Below are positions 1 to 9,353 of a stretch of 64,000 bases of DNA, in pieces; position 1 is the stretch's first letter, and every line of letters starts with the position of its first letter. Below the pieces are notes generated by a model. That model made no database searches. It saw only the letters and a list, made by a program, of their open reading frames with translations, and was not told the origin of the DNA. The translations under genes were made by a program, and so were the position numbers. The stretch comes from Eubacterium sp. (GTDB lineage Bacteria; Bacillota; Clostridia; Oscillospirales; Acutalibacteraceae): the NCBI GenBank assembly GCA_017450645.1, contig JAFSTE010000016.1:1-64000 (forward strand). The letters are read 5' to 3'.

Positions 1-300
1 GGCATATTCGGTGTTTGCAGTTTGGCTTTTTGACGGCGCAGGAACCTCCTCGGCACAGTTTTTTAGTATAACATCTGCCGAAACCGAAAAATCATTGTTT
101 TTGATTTTAACACCGTCATCCTTGTCAAGAACAAGGTCGGGAATGTACTCATTATCATAGGTGTCCACAAGAGATACAAATGATGATGTATTACTATTGA
201 ATTCAGACTGTCCTATTTCCTCGGCTAGCACCAATACACTTTGCATTAACATTGGTACTACGAATAAAAAAGCCATAACAAGACTAATGGTTCTTTTCAT
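1..300 (-). CDS. secreted protein, N-terminal part (runs off left edge)
   Basis: An open frame of 100 codons runs from an ATG at 300 to the window edge with no stop. The product begins MKRTISLVMAFLFVVPMLM and has a typical signal peptide (KR, about 17 hydrophobic residues, then VLAEE), so it is probably exported. The rest of the visible part is acidic and polar, and I recognise no domain. The upstream sequence AGAAAGAAGTG is a weak ribosome binding site. It lies 60 bp downstream of the RHS gene on the same strand and is probably co-transcribed with it. An immunity or partner role for the RHS protein is a guess from position only. The short plus-strand frame over the same bases is a shadow. 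Confidence 0.7.
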   Translation of the reverse strand, partial: MKRTISLVMAFLFVVPMLMQSVLVLAEEIGQSEFNSNTSSFVSLVDTYDNEYIPDLVLDKDDGVKIKNNDFSVSADVILKNCAEEVPAPSKSQTANTEYA

Positions 301-322
301 TTCAATCACTTCTTTCTCAAAC

Positions 323-350
323 ACCATTATGCCCCGAAGGGCATAATGGT
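323..350 (-). other. 12-bp hairpin with UUCG tetraloop between two genes
   Basis: The arms 323-334 and 339-350 are perfectly complementary over 12 bp. On the transcribed minus strand the loop reads TTCG closed by C-G, an exceptionally stable tetraloop. No T-run follows, so it is more likely an mRNA stability or processing element, or a leaky terminator, between the RHS gene and the downstream secreted protein. Confidence 0.75.
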
Positions 351-359
351 TAAATAGTT

Positions 360-3300
360 TTATTCGATAGCATATGCTACCTTATAAGGTGTATTTTGAT
401 TAATAACGGAATACGATGTCACTGATGAAGTGTTTTTGGATATTACGGAATCCATATAGTTCAATCCATAGGCAGTATCAACTGTATTGCTGTTATTGTT
501 TAAAGTGTCGTCCCAATACTCGATAACATCTGAATCAGTCGTTGTTGACAACTGTAAGCCTAAAGTATTAAGGGATGTTTCAATCTCACCGACCGATTTT
601 GCTGTTGAGCGGCTTTCGCTTAACAAATTAGAAGAACTGCTTTCGATTATCTGAGGAATAATACTGTTACTTATTACTGTACAGGGAGCATTAAAGCCGG
701 TAGCAGAAATATTGTTAATAGGGTCATTATTGCAATAGTTAAAAAGGTTTGAATTATATGCACTGCCCATATTCTCGGTTAGTGTCATTGGATCACTTGC
801 GTTCAAGAATCTGCCCCAAGAAGGACAATAGTATCTTTCTTGACCATAATACAGACCCGTTTCTTTATCGAATATATAACCGTCATATCCCTGTTCAATG
901 CTTAAGAACATACCCTCAAGATATACGCTTAAAAGTGCGGCTTTAATTATAGCTACTAGAATTTGCTCAACTACTGTGCCGCCAGCTTCCATCTGATTGA
1001 GTTCTTGAATGAATGAACCGGAATAATTCTGTGTCATATTTCCATAAGCATCATAAGAAATAGAAACGACTACCTTTTCATTAGCATCATAAATATCTGT
1101 GATATTGCCTTTTCCGTCTCTTACGAATGTGTAATTTGAGGATTCTTCCCAATCAAAGTATTCAGACCACTCATTGCTATAAGTATTGTTCTCGTTCGCA
1201 ATAACACTAGCGCCAACAAGATTGCCATCGCTGTATATCAATTTGACAACTTTGTCCCAATTAAGAACGTAATCTTCTGGGTCCCCACTTTCAGCGCCGT
1301 AGTATCTGGTGCGATAACCCTCCATCACATCACCGTTCCAAACATATTCGATGATTGATTTTGGAATAACACGTTCGTCACCATCATACATAATTTTTGA
1401 TGTTCTTCTTCCGTCGCCATCATAAGTATATTCGTAATAACGGTCACCGTCATCAAACGAAGTGAGCAAATTACCATTCCAAGTCATTGTTCCTGTTACG
1501 TTAGAATTGTTAATAGTATTTGCACTATAATTAATCGGATTTCCTGAAAGGTCATATGAAATTGCATTATTCCTAAAACTTGTTAAAAAGTCGGTCACAC
1601 CGCTATTAGAATATGAATAATTTGTGGCGGTTCCGTTGTTTGGAAGAGTTACGGTAATTGAATCATCATTATAATTATAGGAATAATTGCTAGAGCTTAT
1701 TGAATACTTCGTCTTTGACTTTAGGTTTCCACCTGCATCATATGCATATTTAATCGCAATATTATTTATTAAATCTAATTCAAGCGATATCTCGCCGCCG
1801 TTATCATACTGGTAGTAATATGCTAAATTGCCTTCATTGTACGAATATGAGGCGGGGTTGCTTCCTGATGCAGTAACATTACTGGAATACTTCCTGAACA
1901 CAGAAGTAATTCGTCCAACATCGTCATATTTATAGTTCCATTCTCTCGTCATGCGAGTGTTACCATAATTCGAGCCGATATTGTTTCTCTTGCTAATATT
2001 AACTGAATAATTGTTAACAAGAGAAGTTTCTCTACCGCTTTGACCAGACACATAACCTGTGCCTGTCGACATACGATAATGGGTAGAACGATTCAAATTC
2101 CCTTTATTTGTAATTTGACTTGAGACTATCCTTTCTAATGAATCTGTAGAAGTTTGAACATCAACATTGGGTCCCAGCAACGAAGCTGAGAACGACTCAG
2201 TAAATGTTTTAATATTATTGCTTGTAGAATTTGAACTTGAATAATTAAATGAATCATTAAACAAATATACCTTGCTTCCCGTGTTTGAATAGATTGTTTC
2301 ATTGTTTTTTGAAATTACACAACCATTACTATTATATGTAGTGACAGTATTTGCTACATGATCAATGATTCTTGAAACTTTATTTGCTTCGTCATATTCG
2401 TATTCATATTCAAATGTTTGGTTATCGTTCCCGGTTTCCCCGTTATCATAAACAACCGAGGTTATTTTATCACCATCGTATTCATAAGTAATTGTTCCGC
2501 CGTTTCCAAATTCGACAACACCAATTTGGTCATTATCATATTCATATGAAACAGAATAAAATGTTTCTTCTTCATTGTTCTCGGTTTCTGATACCTTAAT
2601 ATTTACAATCTGGTTTTTATTATTATATTCATAATCATATGTGTAACCGTTGTGAGTAATTGATTTAATTAAATCATCATCATATGAATAAGTGGTTTGC
2701 TGATTCGTAGGATTAGCTTCATTAAGATTTGTAATTGCTTGTTGAACGGCTACCAATGCCCCAATGCCACTATAAGTGTATTGGGTGTTGTTCGAAGAAT
2801 TACTGTTTTTACCTTTACTCTCTAACAAACCATTAGTATCATTATAATTGTAATATGTTTTTTTACCTTCATCATCGATTAATTCGATATAGTTTGAATC
2901 ATCGTATGAATAATCCTTGCCTAACCAGTTACTTTCAACATCACCAACTTTTACAATAGAAGCAATTGTTCCATTATTTTCATTTGGCACAGTTTCGTAT
3001 GCAGATATAAGCGTTCCATCTGAAACAGCAATATTATTTGTATCTGTTGCTTTATATACTGATACATCGTCAAAATAGCAATACTCATTTAAACCGCAAC
3101 AGTTTAATGAAATCTTAATTGATGTTGTATTCGGAACTGAAACGACAAATTTGCAAGACTGCCAATTATCAGTTTGAGTATAATCGAAAACATATTTACC
3201 TAAAACAGTTGTTCCGTTTAAGACAGTTATGGAATAAAACCTATCATCTTTAAATGGTAATGTTTGAGTGCAAATCGCATTGCAGGACACAACATACTTA

Positions 3301-5378
3301 GTGTTTCTGCTTACAGTAACATTTCTTGTAGTTGAGATTTCATCATAAAGAGACCTCATTTTAAGAGCGTTATTTGTCAGTGAACCCGGTGCATTGGAAA
3401 TACTTGCATCCGATGTGTTGGTGCTACTCGGAATAGTCCATCCACTAGTACCTGATTCAAAGTCACCATTACTCACCAGATTTGTGCTGTTTTCATCTAT
3501 TGGCAAAAGACTTTCAACAGTTCCATCTGAATAATCGAGATAATACTCTTGTCCGTTATAATCCTTACAATAAAGCAACTCTGCATTTGCATCATATTTT
3601 ACGATTTTTTCGGTATTATCAGTGTTATTCTGAAGTGAACGTTTTAATGGGCTGTTCAACGGAGAATTAACAGAAATAGACTTTGCTGTGTTACCATGAT
3701 TTTTCAATGTAAAACCGGAAATCAAATTTGAACTGGATGTATAATTGTAGTATGACAGAGACAATTCTTTGAGTTCAACTGTCATTTCTGTATCTTCATA
3801 TGATTTTACAAGAGACAGTCTTCCATTGTTGTCGTACTGATATACAACCGTATAGTCATCAGGGTATTCTACAGATGACAAACGACCATTATTGTCGTAT
3901 GAATAGTTAATTACAACTGGTTCATTGTTAATGGTAACGGCAGAATAAGTGGAATTATTGTTAAGGTAACTAACACTTATGCTTTCAAGCATATCAGAAT
4001 TATCATAATTAAATGAAAATTTTCTGTTGGAGCCATCAAAGACCTCATTAAGAATGCCGTTTGTATATGAAATCTGAATGGTATTTCCATACTTATCTTC
4101 AATTTCATTTACATAACCCTTACCATCATAAGTTTCAAATGAGTAAGTGTAATCATCTTTATCTGACGTAATTGTAATATTGGCGAAATCTGTTGGATTA
4201 TTTCCCTTTGTCAAAAGAAAAGTATGTCCAGAATTATCATATCCTTTATATGAAGAAGAGGTCTCATAAACAAAGTAAATATAGTTTCCCTCACAGTTTT
4301 TCCAGTAATATTCATTGCTTCCTGAAGAATACTGAAGAGTACTATAATAATTAATTCTTGTATTTACTCCATCCGCTTCATATTCATCAATGGCGGATTG
4401 ATTAATGATGGTTTGAACATTAGCAGGTTCAAGCTCATCAAATATACTTAGGTCATTTCTTACGATGACAGGGTTACAAGAATAATCGTTTAAGTATAGA
4501 GTTCCTGCTCTTCCAAGGTCTACTGACTCAGATTCAAATTTACCGTCAATTTCACCGAGTTCACGATACAAAATGTTAAGAGTCATACTATTAACATCAA
4601 TATTAGTGTTGCTATATGAAGGAACAAAAGCAAGACCAGTATTTGCATATATTCCTAGTGAAGTGTTTCTCATATAGGAAGTTATATCAAAGTTCCAACT
4701 GCTGTCGCTGCCTACAAAATCTGTATCAAGAATAACATTGTTGTAATATTGAAGCTCGACATTTTCAACACTAATTAAATCATTTATCAGTCTGTAAATC
4801 TCCAGTTTGTTGGTGTTATTTGCGGTTGATACTGTCCCGGTATTGATAGTTAATGTTGAATTAGAAATAAAAACAGATTTGTCCGTATTAATTGTAGGTT
4901 TGGCATAGATACAACTCCTTATACCATTCTGTGTTACACCAAGTCCGGCTATTTTTTTAGGCGAATAATTGCCATTACTTAATAGAATAAGACCTTCCTG
5001 ATCGCTTAATCTTGTTGGCTCATCTAATTCTCTGCGTTCAGCGAGTTCTGATACAAGTGCACTGGCATCTTGCGCATTTTCAACAGATGATTCATCAACT
5101 TCATCAATATCCTCCCAAGTTCCATTGACTTCTTCATGAATAGGAACTGCTGCGGACACCTGATAAAAATAACCATCTGATGTTAAAAAGGTTTTAGAAC
5201 TCTCTGTTCGCTTGCTTTCAATTTCGCATTCGATTTCAATCTCTTTTTCATCCAAAACAGTAACAGAATCAGATGAGGATTCTTTGCTGTCGTTGGCATA
5301 TGTCCCAATGGGAATAATTGTCGTTACCATCACAACAGCCATGAACAAAGAAATCATTTTAAATAATTTGTTTTTCAT
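360..5378 (-). CDS. secreted RHS/YD-repeat protein
   Basis: A 1672-residue exported protein. ATG 5378 is chosen because AAAGGAGAA sits at the right distance; a TTG 18 bp upstream lies in front of that site. Residues 1-35 form a signal peptide ending near TYA. Residues about 165-245 resemble the DNRLRE domain that often precedes RHS repeats. Residues about 640-770 look like a CBM_4_9-type jelly roll (starting SNGDFESGTSGW, ending YFDDVSVY). The rest is tandem YD repeats such as YEYDNDQIG and YSYDNNGRLSS, ending in an RHS core near residue 1510 (ETGLYYGQERYY). Known RHS proteins form a shell around a variable C-terminal toxin. Here about 100 low-complexity, Ser/Asn/Thr-rich residues follow the core and match no toxin I know. 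It lies in the mobile island next to the agr locus, which may control it. Confidence 0.88.
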   Translation of the reverse strand: MKNKLFKMISLFMAVVMVTTIIPIGTYANDSKESSSDSVTVLDEKEIEIECEIESKRTESSKTFLTSDGYFYQVSAAVPIHEEVNGTWEDIDEVDESSVENAQDASALVSELAERRELDEPTRLSDQEGLILLSNGNYSPKKIAGLGVTQNGIRSCIYAKPTINTDKSVFISNSTLTINTGTVSTANNTNKLEIYRLINDLISVENVELQYYNNVILDTDFVGSDSSWNFDITSYMRNTSLGIYANTGLAFVPSYSNTNIDVNSMTLNILYRELGEIDGKFESESVDLGRAGTLYLNDYSCNPVIVRNDLSIFDELEPANVQTIINQSAIDEYEADGVNTRINYYSTLQYSSGSNEYYWKNCEGNYIYFVYETSSSYKGYDNSGHTFLLTKGNNPTDFANITITSDKDDYTYSFETYDGKGYVNEIEDKYGNTIQISYTNGILNEVFDGSNRKFSFNYDNSDMLESISVSYLNNNSTYSAVTINNEPVVINYSYDNNGRLSSVEYPDDYTVVYQYDNNGRLSLVKSYEDTEMTVELKELSLSYYNYTSSSNLISGFTLKNHGNTAKSISVNSPLNSPLKRSLQNNTDNTEKIVKYDANAELLYCKDYNGQEYYLDYSDGTVESLLPIDENSTNLVSNGDFESGTSGWTIPSSTNTSDASISNAPGSLTNNALKMRSLYDEISTTRNVTVSRNTKYVVSCNAICTQTLPFKDDRFYSITVLNGTTVLGKYVFDYTQTDNWQSCKFVVSVPNTTSIKISLNCCGLNEYCYFDDVSVYKATDTNNIAVSDGTLISAYETVPNENNGTIASIVKVGDVESNWLGKDYSYDDSNYIELIDDEGKKTYYNYNDTNGLLESKGKNSNSSNNTQYTYSGIGALVAVQQAITNLNEANPTNQQTTYSYDDDLIKSITHNGYTYDYEYNNKNQIVNIKVSETENNEEETFYSVSYEYDNDQIGVVEFGNGGTITYEYDGDKITSVVYDNGETGNDNQTFEYEYEYDEANKVSRIIDHVANTVTTYNSNGCVISKNNETIYSNTGSKVYLFNDSFNYSSSNSTSNNIKTFTESFSASLLGPNVDVQTSTDSLERIVSSQITNKGNLNRSTHYRMSTGTGYVSGQSGRETSLVNNYSVNISKRNNIGSNYGNTRMTREWNYKYDDVGRITSVFRKYSSNVTASGSNPASYSYNEGNLAYYYQYDNGGEISLELDLINNIAIKYAYDAGGNLKSKTKYSISSSNYSYNYNDDSITVTLPNNGTATNYSYSNSGVTDFLTSFRNNAISYDLSGNPINYSANTINNSNVTGTMTWNGNLLTSFDDGDRYYEYTYDGDGRRTSKIMYDGDERVIPKSIIEYVWNGDVMEGYRTRYYGAESGDPEDYVLNWDKVVKLIYSDGNLVGASVIANENNTYSNEWSEYFDWEESSNYTFVRDGKGNITDIYDANEKVVVSISYDAYGNMTQNYSGSFIQELNQMEAGGTVVEQILVAIIKAALLSVYLEGMFLSIEQGYDGYIFDKETGLYYGQERYYCPSWGRFLNASDPMTLTENMGSAYNSNLFNYCNNDPINNISATGFNAPCTVISNSIIPQIIESSSSNLLSESRSTAKSVGEIETSLNTLGLQLSTTTDSDVIEYWDDTLNNNSNTVDTAYGLNYMDSVISKNTSSVTSYSVINQNTPYKVAYAIE

Positions 5379-5546
5379 TTTTGTTCTCCTTTTCAAATCT
5401 TTTCATGTTGGATATTATGTTGGTTAAATAATATTTTATCCCCTCCAAGACTATCTTTTTTCATTGTCAGAACAACCTTAATATAATTTCATTTTAAATT
5501 AAATAGTTTATTCAAAAGTGTATTGGTTTTAGTTCCAAAATGCACA

Positions 5547-5573
5547 AAAGGCACAGGAAAGCCCTGTGCCTTT
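5547..5573 (-). terminator. terminator after the agr kinase gene
   Basis: An 11-bp perfect stem (5547-5557 with 5563-5573) and a 5-nt loop, followed in the minus direction by TTTTGTG. It ends the regulator-kinase transcript before the RHS gene. The 5379-5546 leader holds no convincing sigma-A promoter that I could find, so the RHS gene may need an activator or read-through. Confidence 0.7.
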
Positions 5574-5588
5574 AATCATTTTAATAGT

Positions 5589-6884
5589 TTATTTGTTTGC
5601 TACAGTAAATATAATTGATACTAAGAATTCTTTTTTATCTGATTTGTATTCCCATTCTATATCACCTGAATACTTTTTGACAGCTTTTGTTATGCTTTTA
5701 AATCCATATCCATGAATGCTCTTTTCTTTTTTTGTTGTAAGTAATACATTTTTTTGTGAAACAGGAGGTGTATAGCAAGAATTTAGTAAATCAATAAGCA
5801 TAATATTTTCGACTTGATTTATACTTAAAGATATGTATTTATTATTACACAACTTTGCAGCTTCAATCGCATTATCTAAAAGGTTGTTGAAAATTACTGT
5901 TAAATCGTTATCTGAAATAAAATTCAAATTGGATTTATGAATGTTTTTTTCAAAAGATATATTGCTTTGGTTACATAAAAAGTCATATTTATTAATTATT
6001 AAATCAAGAAGTCGGTTTGAAGTTTTTCCTATTTGATTTGCTTCATCAATATCTTTAACCAGTGATTTTATGTAATTGCGTGCATCATTTGCATTGTCAT
6101 ACAAATCATATAAATTTGCAAGGTGCTTTTTTGTATCATGAACAAACATTTGCAGTTCATTGTTTTGATGTTCTAATAAATCAAAATATGTTTTATCAAG
6201 CTCTTGCTGCTGATGTAAAGATTTTAACTCGAACAATTCTTTCTCATTCTTTGCATATTTTTGCTGTAATAAGCAAGTTAGTATTACTGAAAAAGTAAAA
6301 ATTATTATACTAATAGACATTATCAATTTTGTCTTATCACTTAAATTGTAATCATGAGAAATCATGGTGAATAATGTTAAAACAATTAATAACGAAATAG
6401 GATATAACAAATAAGTTAGATTTGCTCTTTCACCAGAATTGTGTTTATTTATTATGTTCCCAATAATTATTAGTATTATATACATAAAAGACTTACTAAA
6501 AACAATTAACAAAACATAACCAAGCGTATTTTCTATAAACTCATATGTATCAGTTTGAAAAACAATTGCTAATAGATTTACAGTACTTAATTCTGTTATT
6601 GTAACAAGGCTCGTGATTAATACTGAATATATTACTGAGAATTTAATGCTTTGCTTATACAAAAAGTAAGAAAACAAAAAATGAAAAACAACCATAACAA
6701 GTGTATTAACAACTATATTATAGTTAAAGGCGAGATTAAAAAAACACATTATCAAATAACTAGTAAACATTACAGTTAATCGTTTATAGTATTTTTTATC
6801 AAGACTTGTTATATTTTCATAAAAAGAAAAGCATACTATACACTCAATTGTTTGGAGCAATACATTAAACAAATAAGAAACCAT
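5589..6884 (-). CDS. AgrC-like quorum-sensing sensor histidine kinase
   Basis: A 431-residue membrane histidine kinase of the AgrC/GHKL (HPK10) class. The first ~210 residues contain about six hydrophobic segments, the usual peptide-sensing domain. The H-box is HDTKKHL near residue 245. The GHKL ATPase domain has NNLLDNAIEAAK (N box) and HGYGFKSI (G box). It should sense the peptide made by the divergent agrDB pair and phosphorylate the regulator encoded just upstream. The start codon follows the regulator's stop directly, with AGGAGAA inside the regulator's end, which indicates translational coupling. Confidence 0.92.
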   Translation of the reverse strand: MVSYLFNVLLQTIECIVCFSFYENITSLDKKYYKRLTVMFTSYLIMCFFNLAFNYNIVVNTLVMVVFHFLFSYFLYKQSIKFSVIYSVLITSLVTITELSTVNLLAIVFQTDTYEFIENTLGYVLLIVFSKSFMYIILIIIGNIINKHNSGERANLTYLLYPISLLIVLTLFTMISHDYNLSDKTKLIMSISIIIFTFSVILTCLLQQKYAKNEKELFELKSLHQQQELDKTYFDLLEHQNNELQMFVHDTKKHLANLYDLYDNANDARNYIKSLVKDIDEANQIGKTSNRLLDLIINKYDFLCNQSNISFEKNIHKSNLNFISDNDLTVIFNNLLDNAIEAAKLCNNKYISLSINQVENIMLIDLLNSCYTPPVSQKNVLLTTKKEKSIHGYGFKSITKAVKKYSGDIEWEYKSDKKEFLVSIIFTVANK

Positions 6885-7592
6885 CTATTTTCTCCTCTTT
6901 AAATACTGATAGAACACCTTTCTAAATTGTGCTTGTTTTCTATACGAAATTGGAACAAAACTTCCGTCTGTTAACTTTACTTGATCTCTTTGATACTCAC
7001 TAACATAATCCATATTTAATATATAACTTTTATGAACTCGTGAAAAACTTGTATGTGTTAAGTCTTTTTCCCATTCATCAATAAGTTTTGATGAATAATA
7101 AGTTTTTGTAATTGTTACAATTTTCGTTTTGTGGTTTAAGGTCTCTATATAAATAATCTTGTTTGATTTTAATCTAATAATTTTATTTTCATCTTTTAAA
7201 TAGAATTTGACAATATCTTCATTAATCAACTCAATTGCCTTATCTAATCCGCTATAAAATCTTGAATAATCAAGCGGTTTTTGTAAAAAGCGTAATGCAA
7301 ATAAATCTGCCGCGTCGTCGATATATTTCTCATAAGAAGTGATAAAGAATATTATTATATTTTTATTATTATTTTTAAGCTTTTTGGCAATATCCAAACC
7401 AGTAATACTTCCTATTTCAATATCCAAAAAAGCGATATTATAGGTGGTATTTGAGTTTATTGCATCTTCGGCCGAATTGAAGCAGTCATAAGAATAAGTT
7501 ATATTGTGTTCTTTGCAGTATTTTACTAAATATTGCGATATTTCATTGATACAGCTATACTCATCATCACAAATCAAAGCATTAATAGTCAA
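6885..7592 (-). CDS. AgrA-like LytTR response regulator
   Basis: A 235-residue regulator with an N-terminal receiver domain (LICDDE acidic pocket, AFLDIEI phospho-acceptor Asp, ITSYE, LQKPLD conserved Lys) and a C-terminal LytTR DNA-binding domain (IETLNHK, SRVHKSYILN). Family members bind paired repeats at agr-type promoters. I chose the TTG at 7592 because GGTGGTGA sits 5 nt upstream. An ATG at 7607 is possible but has no ribosome binding site. It forms an operon with the kinase, with no intergenic gap. Confidence 0.9.
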   Translation of the reverse strand: MTINALICDDEYSCINEISQYLVKYCKEHNITYSYDCFNSAEDAINSNTTYNIAFLDIEIGSITGLDIAKKLKNNNKNIIIFFITSYEKYIDDAADLFALRFLQKPLDYSRFYSGLDKAIELINEDIVKFYLKDENKIIRLKSNKIIYIETLNHKTKIVTITKTYYSSKLIDEWEKDLTHTSFSRVHKSYILNMDYVSEYQRDQVKLTDGSFVPISYRKQAQFRKVFYQYLKRRK

Positions 7593-7674
7593 AGAATTCA
7601 CCACCATAAAAAAACTCAAAGCATAGTAGCCTTGAGTTTAAATATAACATATAACAATTCATATTTCAAATATT

Positions 7675-8001
7675 TCATAAGTTTTTGCTGTCAAAGTAAG
7701 ACAAAAGTAATGTGTATAGTGTTTGTTGTTCTTTTGAATTTAGTTCTCTAACCAGATCAATAATATTATCATCAACACGTTCTTTTATTGCACCTGACAA
7801 GAGTTGACAAGGACAAATATCTAAAACATTACAAATATTTATTAACGCCGAATAAGACAGATTATTTTTCCCGCATTCAAGATTTGAGATTTCTGTTACT
7901 GAAAGATTAATTCTCTCACTAAGTTCTGATTGGGTGATTCCTTCTTTTTTTCGAAACATAGAGAGTCTGTTGCCTATTATTTCATTGTTACTAATTCTCA
8001 T
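7675..8001 (-). CDS. XRE-family HTH regulator
   Basis: A 108-residue protein with a lambda-Cro/XRE helix-turn-helix at residues ~8-65 (RLSMFRKKEGITQSELSERI, NLECGK) and a short charged tail that may dimerise. It is transcribed away from agrD and in the same direction as the regulator-kinase pair, 82 bp upstream of it. It probably controls the shared 226-bp intergenic region, but the sequence shows no clear operator. Confidence 0.88.
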   Translation of the reverse strand: MRISNNEIIGNRLSMFRKKEGITQSELSERINLSVTEISNLECGKNNLSYSALINICNVLDICPCQLLSGAIKERVDDNIIDLVRELNSKEQQTLYTLLLSYFDSKNL

Positions 8002-8227
8002 GTATTCTCATCACCTCATAACAATTCTATCATTAAAAAGAGCCCAATGGAATATAATGGGATTTCAAAACATAAAACCAAATTTGAAATTATTTTAAAT
8101 TCTTTTTTGTTTTTTTAAAGGTGATTTAAAATTTAAACATTTTGGATGATTATTAACTAATCTTTTATCAATTGACTTGAATACTAATAATAAAAGAATT
8201 ATAACTAACTCGAAAGGAGGTATAAGT
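8002..8227. promoter_or_regulatory. divergent control region of the agr locus
   Basis: A very AT-rich stretch between the XRE gene and agrD. A perfect AAAGGAGG (8213-8220) lies 7 nt before the agrD ATG. TTGACT (8172-8177) has no good -10 at 17 nt; TATAAC (8200-8205) is at 22 nt. This overlong spacer would fit an activator-dependent promoter. I could not identify a convincing pair of LytTR repeats by eye. Confidence 0.4.
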
Positions 8228-8371
8228 ATGTCTAAAAAGATTTTTGAAAAAGCAATAAACTTTATTAATTTCTCGGTAAAGGTCGATGCTAATTCAACAA
8301 ATACAACAGTTGCATTTCAACCTAAATTGCCAAAGCAGTATAAAAAATTTAAAAAGAACAATGATAAATAA
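8228..8371 (+). CDS. agrD: AgrD-like autoinducer propeptide without cysteine
   Basis: A 47-residue peptide directly upstream of and overlapping agrB, with a perfect ribosome binding site. It has the AgrD architecture: a basic amphipathic N-terminal helix (KKIFEKAINFINF), a short polar core, and a charged tail with prolines (QPKLPKQYKKFKK) of the kind AgrB needs for cleavage. It contains no cysteine, whereas AgrD peptides normally supply a Cys for the thiolactone. The core is NSTNTTVAF. A five-residue ring like that of staphylococcal AIPs would run from Thr26 to Phe30, closed as a lactone through Thr or Ser. The class is seen from context and layout; the ring position is inference. Confidence 0.8.
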   Translation: MSKKIFEKAINFINFSVKVDANSTNTTVAFQPKLPKQYKKFKKNNDK

Positions 8372-8942
8372 ACTTTCTGCACATCTGGCAAGAACAATTG
8401 TTAATCAAAACAAAATAAACCCTGATGACTTGGAATTATATCACTACGGACTTTTTATTATTATTTCAGAGTCATTTTTAGCACTCTACTGTTTACTAAT
8501 TGGAATTGCACTACATATCATTATTCAGAGCATTGTTTTTTATTTCACTTTCTTCATTCTGCATAGATTTGCTGGAGGTTTTCACGCTAAAACGGAAATG
8601 CATTGTCAAATTATAACACTATCTTCATTTTTGTTTAGCATGATTGGGATAAAGCACTCTGATTACTTTGATATAAATGTTTTCATAATATCTTTTTCTA
8701 TATGTTGTATTCTTTTGTTAATGTTTGCCCCTGCTGATACTCCTCAAAAGAAACTCAATGTTCTTGAGAAAAAAAGATTTAAAGTACTAACGTTTTTAGT
8801 ATTAGTATTCTTCTTATCTACTCTTATTATACTTATTAAGTGCCATGTCAATAAAACTATAATAAGTTCAATGATTTTTGCAATCTTACTTGAAACAATT
8901 TCAGTTTTATTTGGAAGAATATTGAATTACAAATTATTATAG
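8361..8942 (+). CDS. agrB: AgrB-type membrane peptide protease/cyclase
   Basis: A 193-residue polytopic membrane protein. The start is ATG 8361, overlapping agrD by 11 bp, which implies coupled translation; longer upstream readings run inside agrD and lack a binding site. The AgrB signature RFAGGFHAKTEMHC is present. His75 and Cys82 have the same 7-residue spacing as the catalytic His77/Cys84 of the S. aureus enzyme. AgrB removes the propeptide tail and forms the thiolactone or lactone ring. The substrate should be the overlapping agrD product. Confidence 0.95.
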   Translation: MINKLSAHLARTIVNQNKINPDDLELYHYGLFIIISESFLALYCLLIGIALHIIIQSIVFYFTFFILHRFAGGFHAKTEMHCQIITLSSFLFSMIGIKHSDYFDINVFIISFSICCILLLMFAPADTPQKKLNVLEKKRFKVLTFLVLVFFLSTLIILIKCHVNKTIISSMIFAILLETISVLFGRILNYKLL

Positions 8943-8943
8943 A

Positions 8944-9279
8944 ATGGAATTTGGCGATTGTTTAAAAGCGCTTAGATTAAAAAACGATCTTACTTTACGA
9001 GATTTATCAAAATTGGTCAGCCTTGGTTATCCATATCTTTCAGATATTGAAAACAATAAAAAACCTGCTCCAAACGATAGATCCTTGCTATGTATTGCGT
9101 CAGCTCTAAGCCTAAATAAATCAGAGCAGATGGATTTTTTTGATAGTGCAGCAAAATCCAAGTCTAAAAAAGATAACGACTTTCATTTACCGGCAGATAT
9201 AAGTTTTTATATTATAAACAATAAAGATGAGATAGCAAATATTAGAAAAAAGATTTTGTTAAATTCCAGCGAAAAATAG
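8944..9279 (+). CDS. XRE-family HTH regulator after agrB
   Basis: A 111-residue protein with an XRE helix-turn-helix at residues ~3-60 (LRLKNDLTLRDLSKLV, YLSDIENNKK) and a Lys-rich C-terminal half of unknown function. The start lies 1 nt after the agrB stop, so it is the third gene of the agrDB transcript. It may tune the locus or the element's transfer genes, but the target is not visible. A strong terminator follows. Confidence 0.88.
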   Translation: MEFGDCLKALRLKNDLTLRDLSKLVSLGYPYLSDIENNKKPAPNDRSLLCIASALSLNKSEQMDFFDSAAKSKSKKDNDFHLPADISFYIINNKDEIANIRKKILLNSSEK

Positions 9280-9286
9280 TTTAAGG

Positions 9287-9314
9287 AAATATATCCCTGT
9301 TTTGGGATATATTT
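9287..9314 (+). terminator. terminator of agrDB-XRE
   Basis: An 11-bp perfect stem (9287-9297 with 9304-9314), a 6-nt loop and a following T-rich tract, right after the XRE stop. Confidence 0.85.
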
Positions 9315-9353
9315 TTCAACAATTATGTTCACAACCAGAGAACAAAACTATAC

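Noticed and set aside
5362-5406. Short minus-strand upstream frame (ATG 5406) overlapping the RHS start
   Set aside because: Only 15 codons, and the GGAGGGG upstream is too far from the ATG.
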